This document shows positions 11,623-24,000 of a stretch of DNA of 64,000 bases, one piece after another (position 1 is the stretch's first letter; every line of letters starts with the position of its first letter). Below the pieces are notes generated by a model. The model worked only from the letters and a program-made list of their open reading frames with translations. It made no database searches and was not told the DNA's origin. Both the position numbers and the translations under genes were made by a program. Source of the DNA: Dictyophora rubrovolvata (taxonomy: Eukaryota > Basidiomycota > Agaricomycetes > Phallales > Phallaceae); contig CP114119.1 in the NCBI GenBank assembly GCA_029959195.1, positions 434,001 through 498,000 of the forward strand, written 5' to 3'.

Positions 11623-14600
11623 ATGTCTTCACCGCAGGCAACACCGCCTGCACCAACTTCTAATACTGACACAACAGCCCTCCCAGCAAGTCGATCCGAT
11701 TCACAACAAGTTTCCTCTGATGACTCTGGCGATGCTTTTCCAAACTCTTCATCACAACCGCTCTCCGAAGAATCACAAACAAGTCCTGAATTATCGAAAA
11801 AACCATCGCAGCAGCCTCGAAAAGTCATTGTTTACTCTCGTCATCACATACTCTCTCTCGCCCATTCCCCGCTGATCCAACGACCGGAGGGCATGCCCGC
11901 TCTCAAAGACTGGTTCGGGTACGTCAGGTCTCTATTAAGCCTTAAAAAACGCAAGGAGTTGACAACGTTTGTCTTTCATAGTGACTGGTCAGAACAGCAT
12001 TCAAATTCTCAAACAAAAAAAGACACATCTGATCCCAACAACCCATCCGGTAGCCGCAGGTAAAGGGTCTCTCATGTTCCAAAAATTGTGCTCATTCTTA
12101 ACATTTGCGCAACAGATTTCCTCGTCGAGATCAAGACGACGGAGGTGACACAGTTTTTTCACCCACCTCGTTGTCTTTCTCACCTATTGTAGAAAACGCA
12201 CGTAGCACTTTTCGCTCGACACTGTCACAACCATCTCAAATGGGCAACTTCCGTCATCAATCCATTCGTGGCGATTTGACACGTAGTGGGGACAGAGATC
12301 GTGACAGAGATGCGGACCGTGATAAAGAAGGTCATGAAAGGCTTCGGAGCGTATGTTCAAGGTTTTTTCATCGCACTCCCTACTATCCGTATTCACATCA
12401 CTGTAAAGCTTTCTGATATGTATGACCGTGAACGATTCGGTTTACCGTCCACCATTTCACCTTTAATCAGATCTCAACACCGGGATTCTTCCGGTCATCA
12501 TCCTTCGTCTTCCATTTCCGGGACTGGAACTTCCGCAAGACTTAGTGGCAGAGAGAGAATTGATCGGGATAGGGACAAAGACAATACTAGACGCAATGAA
12601 AATCGGGAGCCCGCAAGGCGAAAAGGGGGTGAGAGTGTTGACTGGCGTCGAGGTTAGACTAAGTTCATCGGAAAAGCATCATGCTGATACTACCTCTTTT
12701 AGGAGCTGATACCTCTCGTTTCGGGAAAGACGAACGTGAGTTTTCTCCATTTGTTTCTTTCTTTTTGCTACGGAAAAGTAATATTATATTCAGAAGCTCG
12801 TGGTGAAGGTGAAAGAGATCGCAGTACATCGCGCGAACGATGGTCCGAACGCCGTGAAGACAGTCGTCGAGGACGGGATGGTAAGTCACTTTTGAGAGAA
12901 ATGTGTGCGCAATTAGATTAGCTAGCCGGGTCTCTTCTTTTAGGCGAGGATAAAGACAGGGAGAATGATAAAGCCCGTTCACGCGAAGAGGATCGCAAAA
13001 TTAAAACAAAAGAAACCGACACTCATACTACTTCTGGAACCTCTACTCGTTGGTCCGAACGGCTTGCCGATGAAAAGCGTAAATCTAAAGATGAAAACGA
13101 TAAAGATATCAAGGAAGAACGAAAAGACCGTGACAGTAAGCGGGACAAAGCTCGTGAGCACCCTGACATCAAACGTGATCGTGAACTTCGTGAAGGATGG
13201 ACTATAGAGGAAAGAGGTCCGTCGTCTATGCGTCGTACATCTGGTCGTAATGGCGAACGACGAACTGGTGACGAAGACAAGGAAATGCGGAAGGAGCGCG
13301 ACCGCGAGAAGGACAAGGAACCAGCATGGATGGACGATTATGTTCCGGAAGCTAACGCTCCTAAAACTGGCATATTCGGTGGGAAGATGGAAGGGATGGA
13401 AGATGAAATTCAAGCTTGGAAGAAAAGGCAAGCGTCGGCGAAACAACAAGTCGCGGTTGCATCCTCTATTCCAGCATCTACTGCTCCAGCACCATCTAAC
13501 GGCAGCATGTCTCCATCTGCATCGTCTGAGTCTTTTCCTCGGGATGGCACTGTGCTAACTACCGAGTTGATTCCTCCGAATCCTCCTTCGCTTACTACCG
13601 ACGAACAAGCGAAAGCCAGTGACGCATTCTTTTTCGGGTTAATGAAAGACGGCAAGGCCAAATCCCACAGCACAACACCTGCAAAATCTCCAGAGCCCGA
13701 AGTTTCTTGTACGTGATCTTTCCCCTGTCATACGGATACGTTAACAAATCCGGTACTGACGTCTTTTTTCACAAAAAAATATAGCAGCTAGCAGATCTCC
13801 CGCCCCTATGACACATTTATCTCTTGTTTCCTCCCCTTCTGTTGATCCTGCGAAGGCTGATCCTGCCGTGATCAGCTCCGCCCCTCAAGGATCATCTAAG
13901 ACTAACAACCCTCCTGTCGCCGCCCCGTCTGGTTCGTTGCCACACTCTCACGATACCCTTCAAACCATCCACGGCACTAGTCCTGGTCCGTCTCTCCCTG
14001 CCTTTACTTCCTCTACCCCTGGTCCGCTAGGGTCCAGTGCCCTAAGTGAGAACGATTCTTCCTACAAGATCCCACCTACCACCACACCACCCGCATCGAT
14101 ATCTTTCAATCCGCCAACGCAATCGCGCGTCTTGGCCTTTACGCAGTCTCAACGTGCTAATAACAATTCTATCATTAGTCCGACGGGACAACTTCCTATT
14201 CACCCAATTGGCGTAATTGGTTCACAGCCCTCTCCCAAACCATTCCCTCCTAATCGTGGTCAACCATCTCCTCTTATATCTGATACTCCACGCGGTTCGT
14301 TGGGTGACTCTGCAGTTCAACGTCTTCAAGCCCTTGAAAATATCGGGGTTCGCTCAAATTTCTCTCCATTCGACAACGGCGTTTCTGGTGCGGCCGATGG
14401 AACAGCAGCTGGTGGTGCCGGATACGCTTCTTCTCGACAGTCGTCTGTAGACCTTCGTGGCGGCTTTAATGCTGTCGAGGCTCTTCTTCCAGACCGTAAC
14501 CCTCGGTCAAGCCCTCAAACTCTTCTATCTACAAGCTCTGTCGGACAAGCTGGAACGCATGATTCGACTCCCTCTCCATCTTCTTCAATGCATCCTGGGG

Positions 14601-16259
14601 TCACAGGACGAGGCAGTCGCTTTGCCAAGTTCTGGGATAAAAGCAAAGACGCCGCTCCTGTTATGGGTTTAAATACTGCTGGTGGGTTCCAATCCAGTGG
14701 TGGGATGCTTTCGCAACAGGGAATCCCGGCTCCACCTCAAAGCGTCTCTCCGTCTGTCTCGCAACAAGGGAGACAACATGATTTGGGTCCGTCTAATCTT
14801 AACGGATTCTCTGGTAATCCTCCTGTAGACAATATCCAAGATATGCTTGCTATGTTGCAAAATTCTCAGGTAACGTATCTTTATCGCTTTAGTTGTTGAA
14901 CTCGCTTTTGATAAGGTGTCACATAACATGTAGAGTGCCAGACTTAATCCTCAAGGCTTATTACATCGTCCTTCTCTTCCCTCCCACTTACATGCTCTGC
15001 ATGAACAACACATCCCCCACCACCAGCCTCAACCTCAACACCACTTCACAAACACCAACAGCCTCCTTGACCATCAATTTGACAGTCGTTCGTCTTTCAT
15101 GCCAGACGGACTTGTACCTGGCTTGCGACCTCCTCGTAATCGGGATGGAAGCATATACGCATCAGACGGCATGGACGATACATCTTCTAACGCTCCTTTC
15201 CCGGTCTCAGTCCAGTCGCGACAAGGATCACAACCTCAGCAACAACAGCAACAACAGTTCGATCGTCAGACGCCTGGTATCGGAGGACTACCCCAGCTGT
15301 TCAATAATCAAAGCACAGGCGGCAGCCTCGGTGGCGTAACTGTTGGTATTGGCGGCGGCGGTGGCGGCAGGATGTTCCAACCTCCCTTCCGTGGTGAACC
15401 TTCGCCACTCAGCCCCAATGGACCAAATACATTGCACAGGCTTCCTCCAGGTCTTGCCAACCTTGGTGGACGACCACCTCACGATCCCAATGCTTATCTC
15501 AACGGCAATGTTGTTGGTAGTATGGGCCTTGGTGGTGTGGGACTTGGCGGTATACCTGGGAACCCGGTCGGTGGGGGTGCAGGTGGACCTCAACATCAAC
15601 ACCAATCTTTCAATGGATTCGGGGGTGGTTCTAACCCGTCAACGAACTTTGGTATTGGAGGGATGGGCGGAATTGGCGGTCTTGGGGGTATGAATGTCGG
15701 CGGCGGCGGTGGACCTCATGGAGGTCAACGCGGTTCTGGTGGGCCAGGACAACTGCCTATCCAGAGTCTTCTCAACTCTGGTGGAAATACTGGGATGCTA
15801 TCTGGACATCATCCCGACTTCACTGTGCAACCACAGCATCATCACCCCGGCATTGGCGTTGGCGTTGGTGTACGCCAAGGTCAACACCAGCAGCCGTCGC
15901 ATGGGCACCTCTCGCTTGGAGGAGGGGGAGGGGGACCACCGACTGCTGGTATACCTGGTGGTTTGAGAGGCCCGTTCGTTCAGACCGGGGCTTCGGGACC
16001 TGGAGGACCTGGACCGGGTGGACTCCCTTCTTCTATTCAGGCGCAGTTGGGGATTCGACAACAACATCAGCAGCATATTATGCCTGGTGTGATGCCTCCG
16101 CCACAGTTACACCATTTGGGTCCACAACAACAACATGGAGGAGGAAGAGGAGGAGGAGGGTTGCACGGACTTCATCCTGGACATGGACATGGGCACGGAC
16201 AGTCGCAGAACGAACACCTATTGTCAATGCTGATGGGAGGACTTGTACCACGCGAATGA
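11623..16259 (+). CDS. 4E-T-like eIF4E-binding protein, P-body type
   Basis: Nine exons with consistent phases: 11623..11918, 11982..12059, 12116..12350, 12409..12652, 12703..12735, 12794..12880, 12944..13708, 13785..14869, 14934..16259; 1,382 residues. Points like those of animal 4E-T (EIF4ENIF1): an N-terminal VIVYSRHHILSL resembling the eIF4E-binding Y-x4-L-hydrophobic site (here Ile replaces Leu), an Arg/Asp/Glu-rich middle with RDRDRD runs, EPAWMDDY like the 4E-T EPEWF site, GSRFAKFWDK like its SRFSRWF, NIQDMLAMLQ like its DILEMLQ, and a long Gly/Gln/His/Pro-rich disordered C-terminus. 4E-T represses translation and bridges eIF4E to decay factors. The start at 11623 (MSSPQATPP) is preferred over an upstream in-frame codon. 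The 4E-T assignment is inference from motif order, not overall similarity; other eIF4E-binding or RNA-granule proteins are possible. Confidence 0.62.
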
Positions 16260-19200
16260 ATTTGTGGCTAATTTTTCTTTTCTTTTCTCGATTATTTGCT
16301 TTCTTTTCACCCCCCCCCCCCCCTTTTTTTTTTGAGCCATTGAGTATATGTCTTATGTCTCACCTTCATGCATAAGTGCATATAAGTACTTCTATCTTCT
16401 CTTCTGTCTTCCTGGTTTACGTGTTACATCCCATTCTCGCAACCGATTATATCTTCCTCCGTCCACACCTAGTTTTGATCGTCGCCCTCTCTGGCATTCT
16501 GTGACTATACTCGGTCAATATACACACTGCACCAATTCCCAATTGACTTTTGGAGACTCAAAGAGATTTTCCAGCATCCTTCCTCTCACTCTTTACCCTT
16601 TCCTTTGATTTTTTTTCTTCGATATGTTACTTAGTAGTGAACGTTAACAGTGTCATTATATTTTGTTGTTTTCTTTTCATTTCCTTTCGAATTTCTGTCT
16701 CGGCGGGTTTTCACTTTTCTCATTCACTGTCTGCATTATATGAACGTGTATATACTTTTCGTTCCCAGATGAAAATCGCAAATGCGGAGTGCTTAATAAA
16801 AAAATAAAAACTATGAAAGCCATATATTTTTGGGCAGTGACTGGGTTGGGTATAATGTACATTTAAAAAAAAAGTTTTTATGAAAGTTTTTTTAAATATA
16901 AAAAACGCCTGGATCTTCGTTTCCTCCCCGAATGGCAGTTGAATGGCAGTGAGTCGGCTTAAACACGGTTAAGCGGTGGCAATATTGATAGCGCCCACCG
17001 CGGCTCGCCTTAACAATTTTGGCTGTGGTCCGGGACGTAATTCTAGCAAGGCTGACTGATATTGAAGGCTTTAAAATGTTGTTTGGAGGGATTTCTCGTC
17101 AAAAATTGGGATTTTGTAACCAATGCAATTCAGGTTCAGCTTGGTGTTCCGTTTCGGCATTTCTTGCCGTTGGGAACTAGTGACGTGCCGGTGCCGGCCT
17201 GGAATTGCTTCTGCTGACGAAGCATTCTCTAGAGAAACCTTACCTAAAGCAGCCCCACAACCACCCGCTCTTGGCGATAAGTATGGGACTTAGTTTAATT
17301 GGAGGCTTAATAACTTTCGGACAGACTAAAATAGGCAAAGTTCTGGAGGCTTTCGGACGATCTATAGATCCCGGAAGAGAACGCAATGATGTAATTCAGG
17401 AACAGAAATAGTAGGTCGCATGGCAAGGATCATCAATGAAGAGCGTGCTGCAGATAATTTTACATATGTCAAATACTGTATTAAGAAAACAAACATGTCA
17501 GCCAGTCTCGGTAATGTACACACTCGCAAGAACTGTAATGCCATTTCACGGAGCGCGTATAGTGGACGGATGTCCGTCTTGTTTTTCTCTGTCTGAGATA
17601 TATATCTAATCGATGAATCGATGATGATGTTTCGTTTAAAAGTCGGACGTGATCAGGCTGGAAGATTTATTTGAGTATAAGTACGTACGGCAGTTTCAAA
17701 TGTTCCCACCCGATGGCTAGGTCTGGTCTTTAATCGTGACCGGAAGATCAAAATATGATGGCCACAGCAAGGAAAATATTTAACTACATATATACTAATA
17801 GCGTGTCTAGAACCGCCGATAGCGGCGCAGTTTGACTGTACATACGAGACATATGTAACCATGCATATGGGCGCATGACATGTGTGCGCAAGAGCAAGAG
17901 GTCGGAGCAGTGAGCCGTACATAGTTATCACCGATGCCAGCTATGTAGAGGGAAAGCAGGGTTGCAGACATTTATTGAGGTCAGAGCTGTCAAAGACTTG
18001 ATGATGATCTGCAACGAACGTTTTCGGTGGCATTATTGTTTTTTTTTTTTTCATCAAACGTCTGGAGTCTGGATGTTAGGTATTATGATTCTGCATCATA
18101 CTCGTGTTCATGTTACGCCTTTATACTCTATCAATCGATGCACTTTTATTGTGAGACAGTTAGTGAAAGAGACGGATGGTACTGCCTTGAGGCTAGAGGG
18201 AAAATAGGGCCAAGGTGAATTGCTAGTGAAGCGGGCCTCGAGGCATCAAACCAGCGAAGATATATCTTCCTAAGCCGTTCGCAAAATATTTAGTTCCTCC
18301 TCCCCCCCTTTCTCTCCCTTGTCTTTTCCTTCTTCTTCGCTTGTATACCCCTCCCCCCCAAAGTCGCCCGACTTTTTTTTTGTGTCTGTTGTTCGTTGTC
18401 GCTGCGCCAAAAACACATTCCGTGACCGACGACGACCAGTCGCGCGCAACCAGTTGGTGTCGGCAAAAAAAAACTCAATTTCTTTTTTTTTATTCCTCTA
18501 GCTCTCACATATAAAAAATATACCCCCACATTCTTTTGAAACCCTAATTCATACCCTGTCAATCGAAACCGAACCTTGGAAGGTGTCAGGCCTCGTTTGA
18601 ACAAGACTTGGGTGAGTATAGTTTTCGTGTCTAATAATAATTTTTGCATTTATACGTGTGGACGATATGTGATGGTCGTCGAGGGTGAAGAGCCGGCAGA
18701 AAGTCCGGTGATTTCTTGGTGACAGATGGATTACAATAAAATATAATAAATAAATGGGAAAACGGAAATAATAATGCGACGGCATCCCTTGTTTTTCTCG
18801 CTTTTTTTTATAGTCGTCATTTCTGATTTGATGGTCGCGGCTCTCTCATTCTCTGTCCCTGTTCATATTGCTCATTACGTAATTTCCTGCTTATTAATTA
18901 TTTTTTGGTCCGTTTTTTATTTTTATTTTATTTCTCTCTCGGACGGAAATATGATTTATTTTGTCCCAATTATTATTAATTTTATTATTATTATTACCTC
19001 ACCCGGACACATTCTGTTTCCCTTCTTATACAGTAGTACAGGCCCAGCCTGCTCGTCTGTTCCTTCCTTTCCTCCTCCTCGTCGTGCTCCTCGTCGTGCT
19101 CGACTTCTCCTTTCACGCCCTCCATCTCCTCCCTCTACTCCCTGACACGACAATCCGCCTCTTAGATTTGCTACTTCCTTCTTCCATTTCACGCATCTTT

Positions 19201-19417
19201 TCCCTCCCCTCAGTGAATGCATTTCTCGAGGTCTGTGTCGCGTTCTTCACCCTTGCTTTTCTCATTTTCTGCATAACGCGTTCCAATACATATCTGTTCT
19301 GTCTTTTCGTCTTTTCTTTTCTCTTCTTTCCTTTCTCTTCTTTACTCTGCATTTGATACATGTTCTCGTACTCATCCAGCCATTTCTAGATCATATTAGA
19401 CAACGATCATCATCAAC
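16260..19417. other. Long pyrimidine-rich intergenic region, 4E-T-like 3' end to cyclin 5' leader
   Basis: About 3.2 kb. A run of 14 C then 10 T (16310-16333) lies in the probable 3' UTR. From about 18,290 to 19,380 the plus strand is strongly C/T-rich, consistent with the promoter and leader of the cyclin gene. Open frames here are low-complexity and I do not call them genes. Confidence 0.5.
16310..16333 (+). repeat. Homopolymer C14-T10
   Basis: Fourteen C followed by ten T, about 50 bp after the stop codon of the 4E-T-like gene. Prone to sequencing and replication slippage. Confidence 0.9.
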
Positions 19418-21015
19418 ATGAAGGACGTTTCGAACATCAACACCAAAGCTGCTCGTCTCGCCGTTTACTCGAAGAGAAAACCCTCGCCGCTGGTCCGTGA
19501 TGGCGGCGTTGCGAAAGCGCGCAGGTCCCCATTGCAGCCAGTCCTGTCATCCGCTCTCTTCCGCCGAACCCCAGGCGGTGCAGAGATCAAACGCATCCGT
19601 GAATCGCAGCTCATCAACCAAATCCGGGACACGCGTCTCATCGAGGAGGAGTACCGTTATGACATTTTGCATTACATGCACGACATGGAGGCAAGTTCTC
19701 TGCTGCTCTATCAGACATATTCAACGCGTTTTGTATTGATTACTTGACTACTTCTCTTTTTTTTTCATAATTACCCTCCGCCTGCTTCTATCCTTCATCT
19801 TGTGTTCCTTCGCGTTATTTTTTATTATATTAGCAATGTACAAAGTCTTCCTCTTCTTCAATGGATCTGCAACCCGAAATCCGATGGCACATGCGCCCTT
19901 GTCTCGTTGACTTCCTCGTCGAAGTTCATTTGACATTTCGGCTTCGTGCTGAAACCCTCTATCTGACACTCAACATAGTTGATCGCTACGTATCACGTCG
20001 CGTTGTCTACCTCAAGCACTACCAACTACTTGGGTGCGCCGCCTTATGGATCGCATCGAAGTTCGAAGATCCCAAAGATCGAATACCTACGGTAGAAGAT
20101 CTGGCGCAAATATGTCGTGGTGCTTATGATGAAGCCGCTTTCATCCAGATGGAATATCATGTTCTGGACACCATTCAATGGGTCGTTGGTCACCCTACCG
20201 CGGAGGCATGGCTTCGTGTCGCGTGCTGCGAGTCTGGCCTAATGGAAGACACGAAGACCCAGCACGTCGCCCGCTTCCTAATGGAGATAACGCTCTTTTA
20301 TCGTGAATTCGTAAAATTCGTTCCCTCCGCAATAGCGGCGGGTGCCTTAATCTTGGCCCGCCACACGTGCGGAAAACCGCGTCGAGTAAGCCATTCTCTG
20401 TCTCTTTTCATCAGTCCTCTTTATCTCACTTCTTCCCACGAACAGCCTTTCGACGAGACGGACGAAGCGCTTCAAGTTGTGGAGCTCCTCGATGCTCGTC
20501 TTGCGACGAACTCGCATGACCTTTCCGAGGTCCTTGTCAAAAAGTACTCATATTCCTTCTATTCCAAAGCATCCACCCATATTCTCCAATTCTTCCTCGA
20601 GGGACGACGTTTTGTTCGGCAACCTCTTCCTAATGTCCCTCCAATCACCCCCTTGTCCAGCCATCGCTCTTCAAAGATCGATAGTTCGAGTTCACCAACA
20701 ACGTGCGTCACCTCGAACACGGCCTCGTCAGAGTCGGATGATATTGATATGCCAACGACGCCAGCTGTACCCGCTCACGGTGAGGCGTTTAACATCACCT
20801 TACCCAACGGTACGGGTAGTGAGGACAAGGAAAACTGGTTCCCTACGGCGACGGGGAACCACATACAACACCACCCTTCCCCTTCTAAACGTTCTTCTAT
20901 TGTCGGCGATGATCCTATGGGCATATCTGTGGCGAATATGTTCCCCATCGCTCCGGGTGCTGTTACTTTCGGTCGTGCGAAGCAAGCTCCTCCACCAACA
21001 CCACGGGCTCAATAG
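19418..21015 (+). CDS. G1-type cyclin (Cln-like)
   Basis: Regulatory partner of a cyclin-dependent kinase, nuclear and cytosolic. Exons 19418..19690, 19834..20385, 20446..21015; 464 residues. Residues 65-205 hold the cyclin N box: IEEEYRYDILHYMHDME, then RPCLVDFLVEVHLTFRL (cyclin-box R..LVDWLVEVH), ETLYLTLNIVDRYVSRR, LGCAALWIASKFEDP and EYHVLDTIQW. A C-terminal cyclin fold follows (FLMEITLFYREFV, PSAIAAGALILARH). The tail from about residue 330 is Ser/Thr/Pro-rich with TP and SP sites, as in unstable G1 cyclins. It resembles Cln1-type cyclins of Cryptococcus and Ustilago more than mitotic B cyclins; I see no RxxLxxxxN destruction box near the N-terminus. The first intron appears to be GC-AG (GAG|GCAAGT...TTAG); the second (60 nt) is GT-AG. 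Confidence 0.92.
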
Positions 21016-24000
21016 CTCGTCGTGGCCTTAACTGGCTTACGACGACAAACTCACCCCAAAACACGTCCAACTGTGGTGTTTTCGTTTCCATTCCATTCTT
21101 CTACTGCTATGCCCCATCCATCCCCTCCGCGGTCTTGCCTCTCGCCTCTTGCTGTTCTTCCTATTTCGCCCGTCGCCCGTTGTTAAAAAGCCTATGATTC
21201 CGACCCACATACACACCTTTTAAGCTTAAAAGTTTCTTTTCTTTCCTCTTTTTCTCATATTGGCTTACATCTGTGGCGGCTACCGTTATATTACAAAGGC
21301 TCGATTGTTTCGGAAAAGCGAACAAAAGATCGACCCTACCACCCACGACGTCGTTCGTCGGTCCGTGCGTCCACAAAGATTGCTACCCTGCCTGTTCTCC
21401 GATATTATATATCTCATCCCTTTTTGGCCGGACGTCTCCTCCGCCCGCCGTCTCTATTCTTCCGCATTGCAAATACCCTTACCCCACCCACCCTCCGTCT
21501 ATGCAAAACTGTATTCTGTTACACATTTTTCTCTCTCACGCACCCTTTCGCGCACTTTCAAACGCACATTTTTTTTCTCCTGTTCCTTTTTGTCCCGACA
21601 AGCAAGCAAGCACACAACTTCACAACAACCACTATGCAACAATTACACCACGCACAATCCAATCACACTCAACTTGGCAATTAACAGCAATCGTTCTCTT
21701 TTCTTTTTTTTCCCGCTTCCTGTTGTCCTTTTTTCTTTTCTCTCTTCAACATTCCTCGTTTATTTGGGCTACTCTTGATCACCCTCATTGCAATCCGTGA
21801 ACACAGACAAACATCCTTCCATTCACATTGTCCGCATTCTACATTCAAGCATCGTATTGCATCACGTCCCTCGTTCCATTGCTTTGGCAGCTCACACACA
21901 CATAAACACACATACTCTGGCTTATTGGTATCGCATATCCTCCTCGCAGACCTTAGACTTCGGCGCCTCTTCAGGCTTTAGGTCCGCGCATCCCTCTCGA
22001 AAAAGTACCGGGTGTTATTTTTTTTGTTATACACTAATTCTACCCGCGTTAGACTCTCGTCCTTTACTTTTTCTCCTACCCTATCCTAATCACCCCCTAA
22101 CCTCCTCCTATTTTGTTTTATAATTTTTTTCTTGATCATAAAGAACAACCCAAACAAAACACATTCTCTAAAATGCAACTCAATTTTCTTATACTTCCAT
22201 TGTCAACATTTTATACATTCTTGTCCATCATTGTCATACCTTTTTTTATTGCTCTTTTTCTCAATTTATTTGTTACCCCCATCACCCTTTTATTCCTCCG
22301 CGCATGGGTCGTTCACGTTGGCTCCCCCTATCCTCCAGCCTCTCATACATCCGCATACATCCTGTCAAATTCCTTCATCCCATTCGGCTATTTTATTCTG
22401 ATATCCCCTCTTCCTTTGGTTTTGGCCAAGCCGACACGAACGCACCCCTCCGTTAATCCGAATCCCCATTATCTTTTATACCCGCCTTCTTCATTTCTTC
22501 TTCTGCATTGCACCTCAATACTACACTACATTTTTTTATCTTCCCTCCGCAACACTTACACTTTTTTTTATTTGTGCTTCTTTGAACAAATTCTAGTACT
22601 TACTATTATCTTTTTGAATTTATTCTCTTTATTCCATTTTCCATCCACCCGCCCCCCTCCCCTTCTTCCCCTTTGCATACCGCTCATCCTCCCGTATACC
22701 TCCCGCACTGCCATTAGCCATTTTTTTAACGTACAGTCACGCAAGTTGTCAATTGTCTGTGTTTATCAGTTTATCCTAAACAAATCTGTCGCACAAATAT
22801 ACAGGGTTCTAAAGAGGAACACTTTTTTGAAGAGAAAAAAACTTGATTTTTCATCGGTGAGAATCCGTTTGATAGTATCAACTTGCTTGGACATGAGTTT
22901 GATCGAAAGTTCGGGGTGTTTCTTTGATCTTGGGTGATTTTTGATATCTGAGACCGACTTAGCTGATCTCATATATTTTACTTTGGTAACCGGGTATTAG
23001 TTGTTGCTGTGCTGATAAAGCAGCTTGGTTAACAAGTAGTTGAAATGTGTAACTTGAAGCTGTGCGCGCGCGTGTTCATTTTATTACTTGTAGTACTTGG
23101 CGCTGCCATTAACCCCGTTCTCCGTATCAGCTTAGAATTTGTATATGTATACATTGTATTTACATACTCGGGTATTCCCAATGTCAGGTGTAGCTTAGAT
23201 ACTTTGAATTACTACTAATGATATTCATCACGTACGTACAAAGTGTGTGTGATATAGTATGGCGTTTTAATTGTTTGAATATATAATCAGTTTGCTGAGC
23301 GCGACTGGGGTGCCAGAATTATAGGATCGATGTCAATCACTCAAGAAGACAGGCAGGAGGCTAGTCCTAATACTAATTCTCCGCTCGGAAATGGTGACAT
23401 GGTATATATTTATACCTTGTGAAACAGCCTTTTTAAACTGTCACTGCCAGTGTGCCAGCCTGAGTGACGCCGCGCGCGTGTGAGGTAACTTGGCATTCAG
23501 CTTGTTGGTGCTAGTTCGACTTGAATGTAATTAGCAATTAGCAAAACACGAGTGTTAAATAACGAGTCATGAGTTGACTTCGAAAAGATAGAATTCGGGA
23601 TTAGTTATCTCTCTTCTTTTTGAGATGCGCGTGGTGATGGGGAAGGATTGAAACTTGAAAGGTATGGGATGATGTCGTAAAGTGCTGATGTTGACGCGGT
23701 GGAGTGGGTTTATAAATTAAGTAGCACGTTGACTTTGCGTTTGGTTTGAGGCCACTACAAGATCGGATGGTCTGATGGTACGTGATTGTGAACTGGGAGA
23801 TCGGAAAACGTATTTGGAGAATAGATCACGTCACGGTGGTACTACCGTGGTCGTATCGCGATTGTGTGAAAGGTTATGCCTTCAAAAAGATTTGGGTTAC
23901 ATGTATAACCCCGTCGGCGCATTACGATAATGGCACGCGCGACGATTGGCATCAAGTTGGCATCGAATCGATAAGGAGGGATAACCCTGAACTTTGAATA

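Noticed and set aside
22113-22937. A 270-codon hydrophobic open frame after the cyclin gene
   Set aside because: It arises from T/C-rich DNA, begins at TTG rather than ATG, shows no family pattern and has Phe/Leu/Ser/Pro composition expected of a pyrimidine tract.
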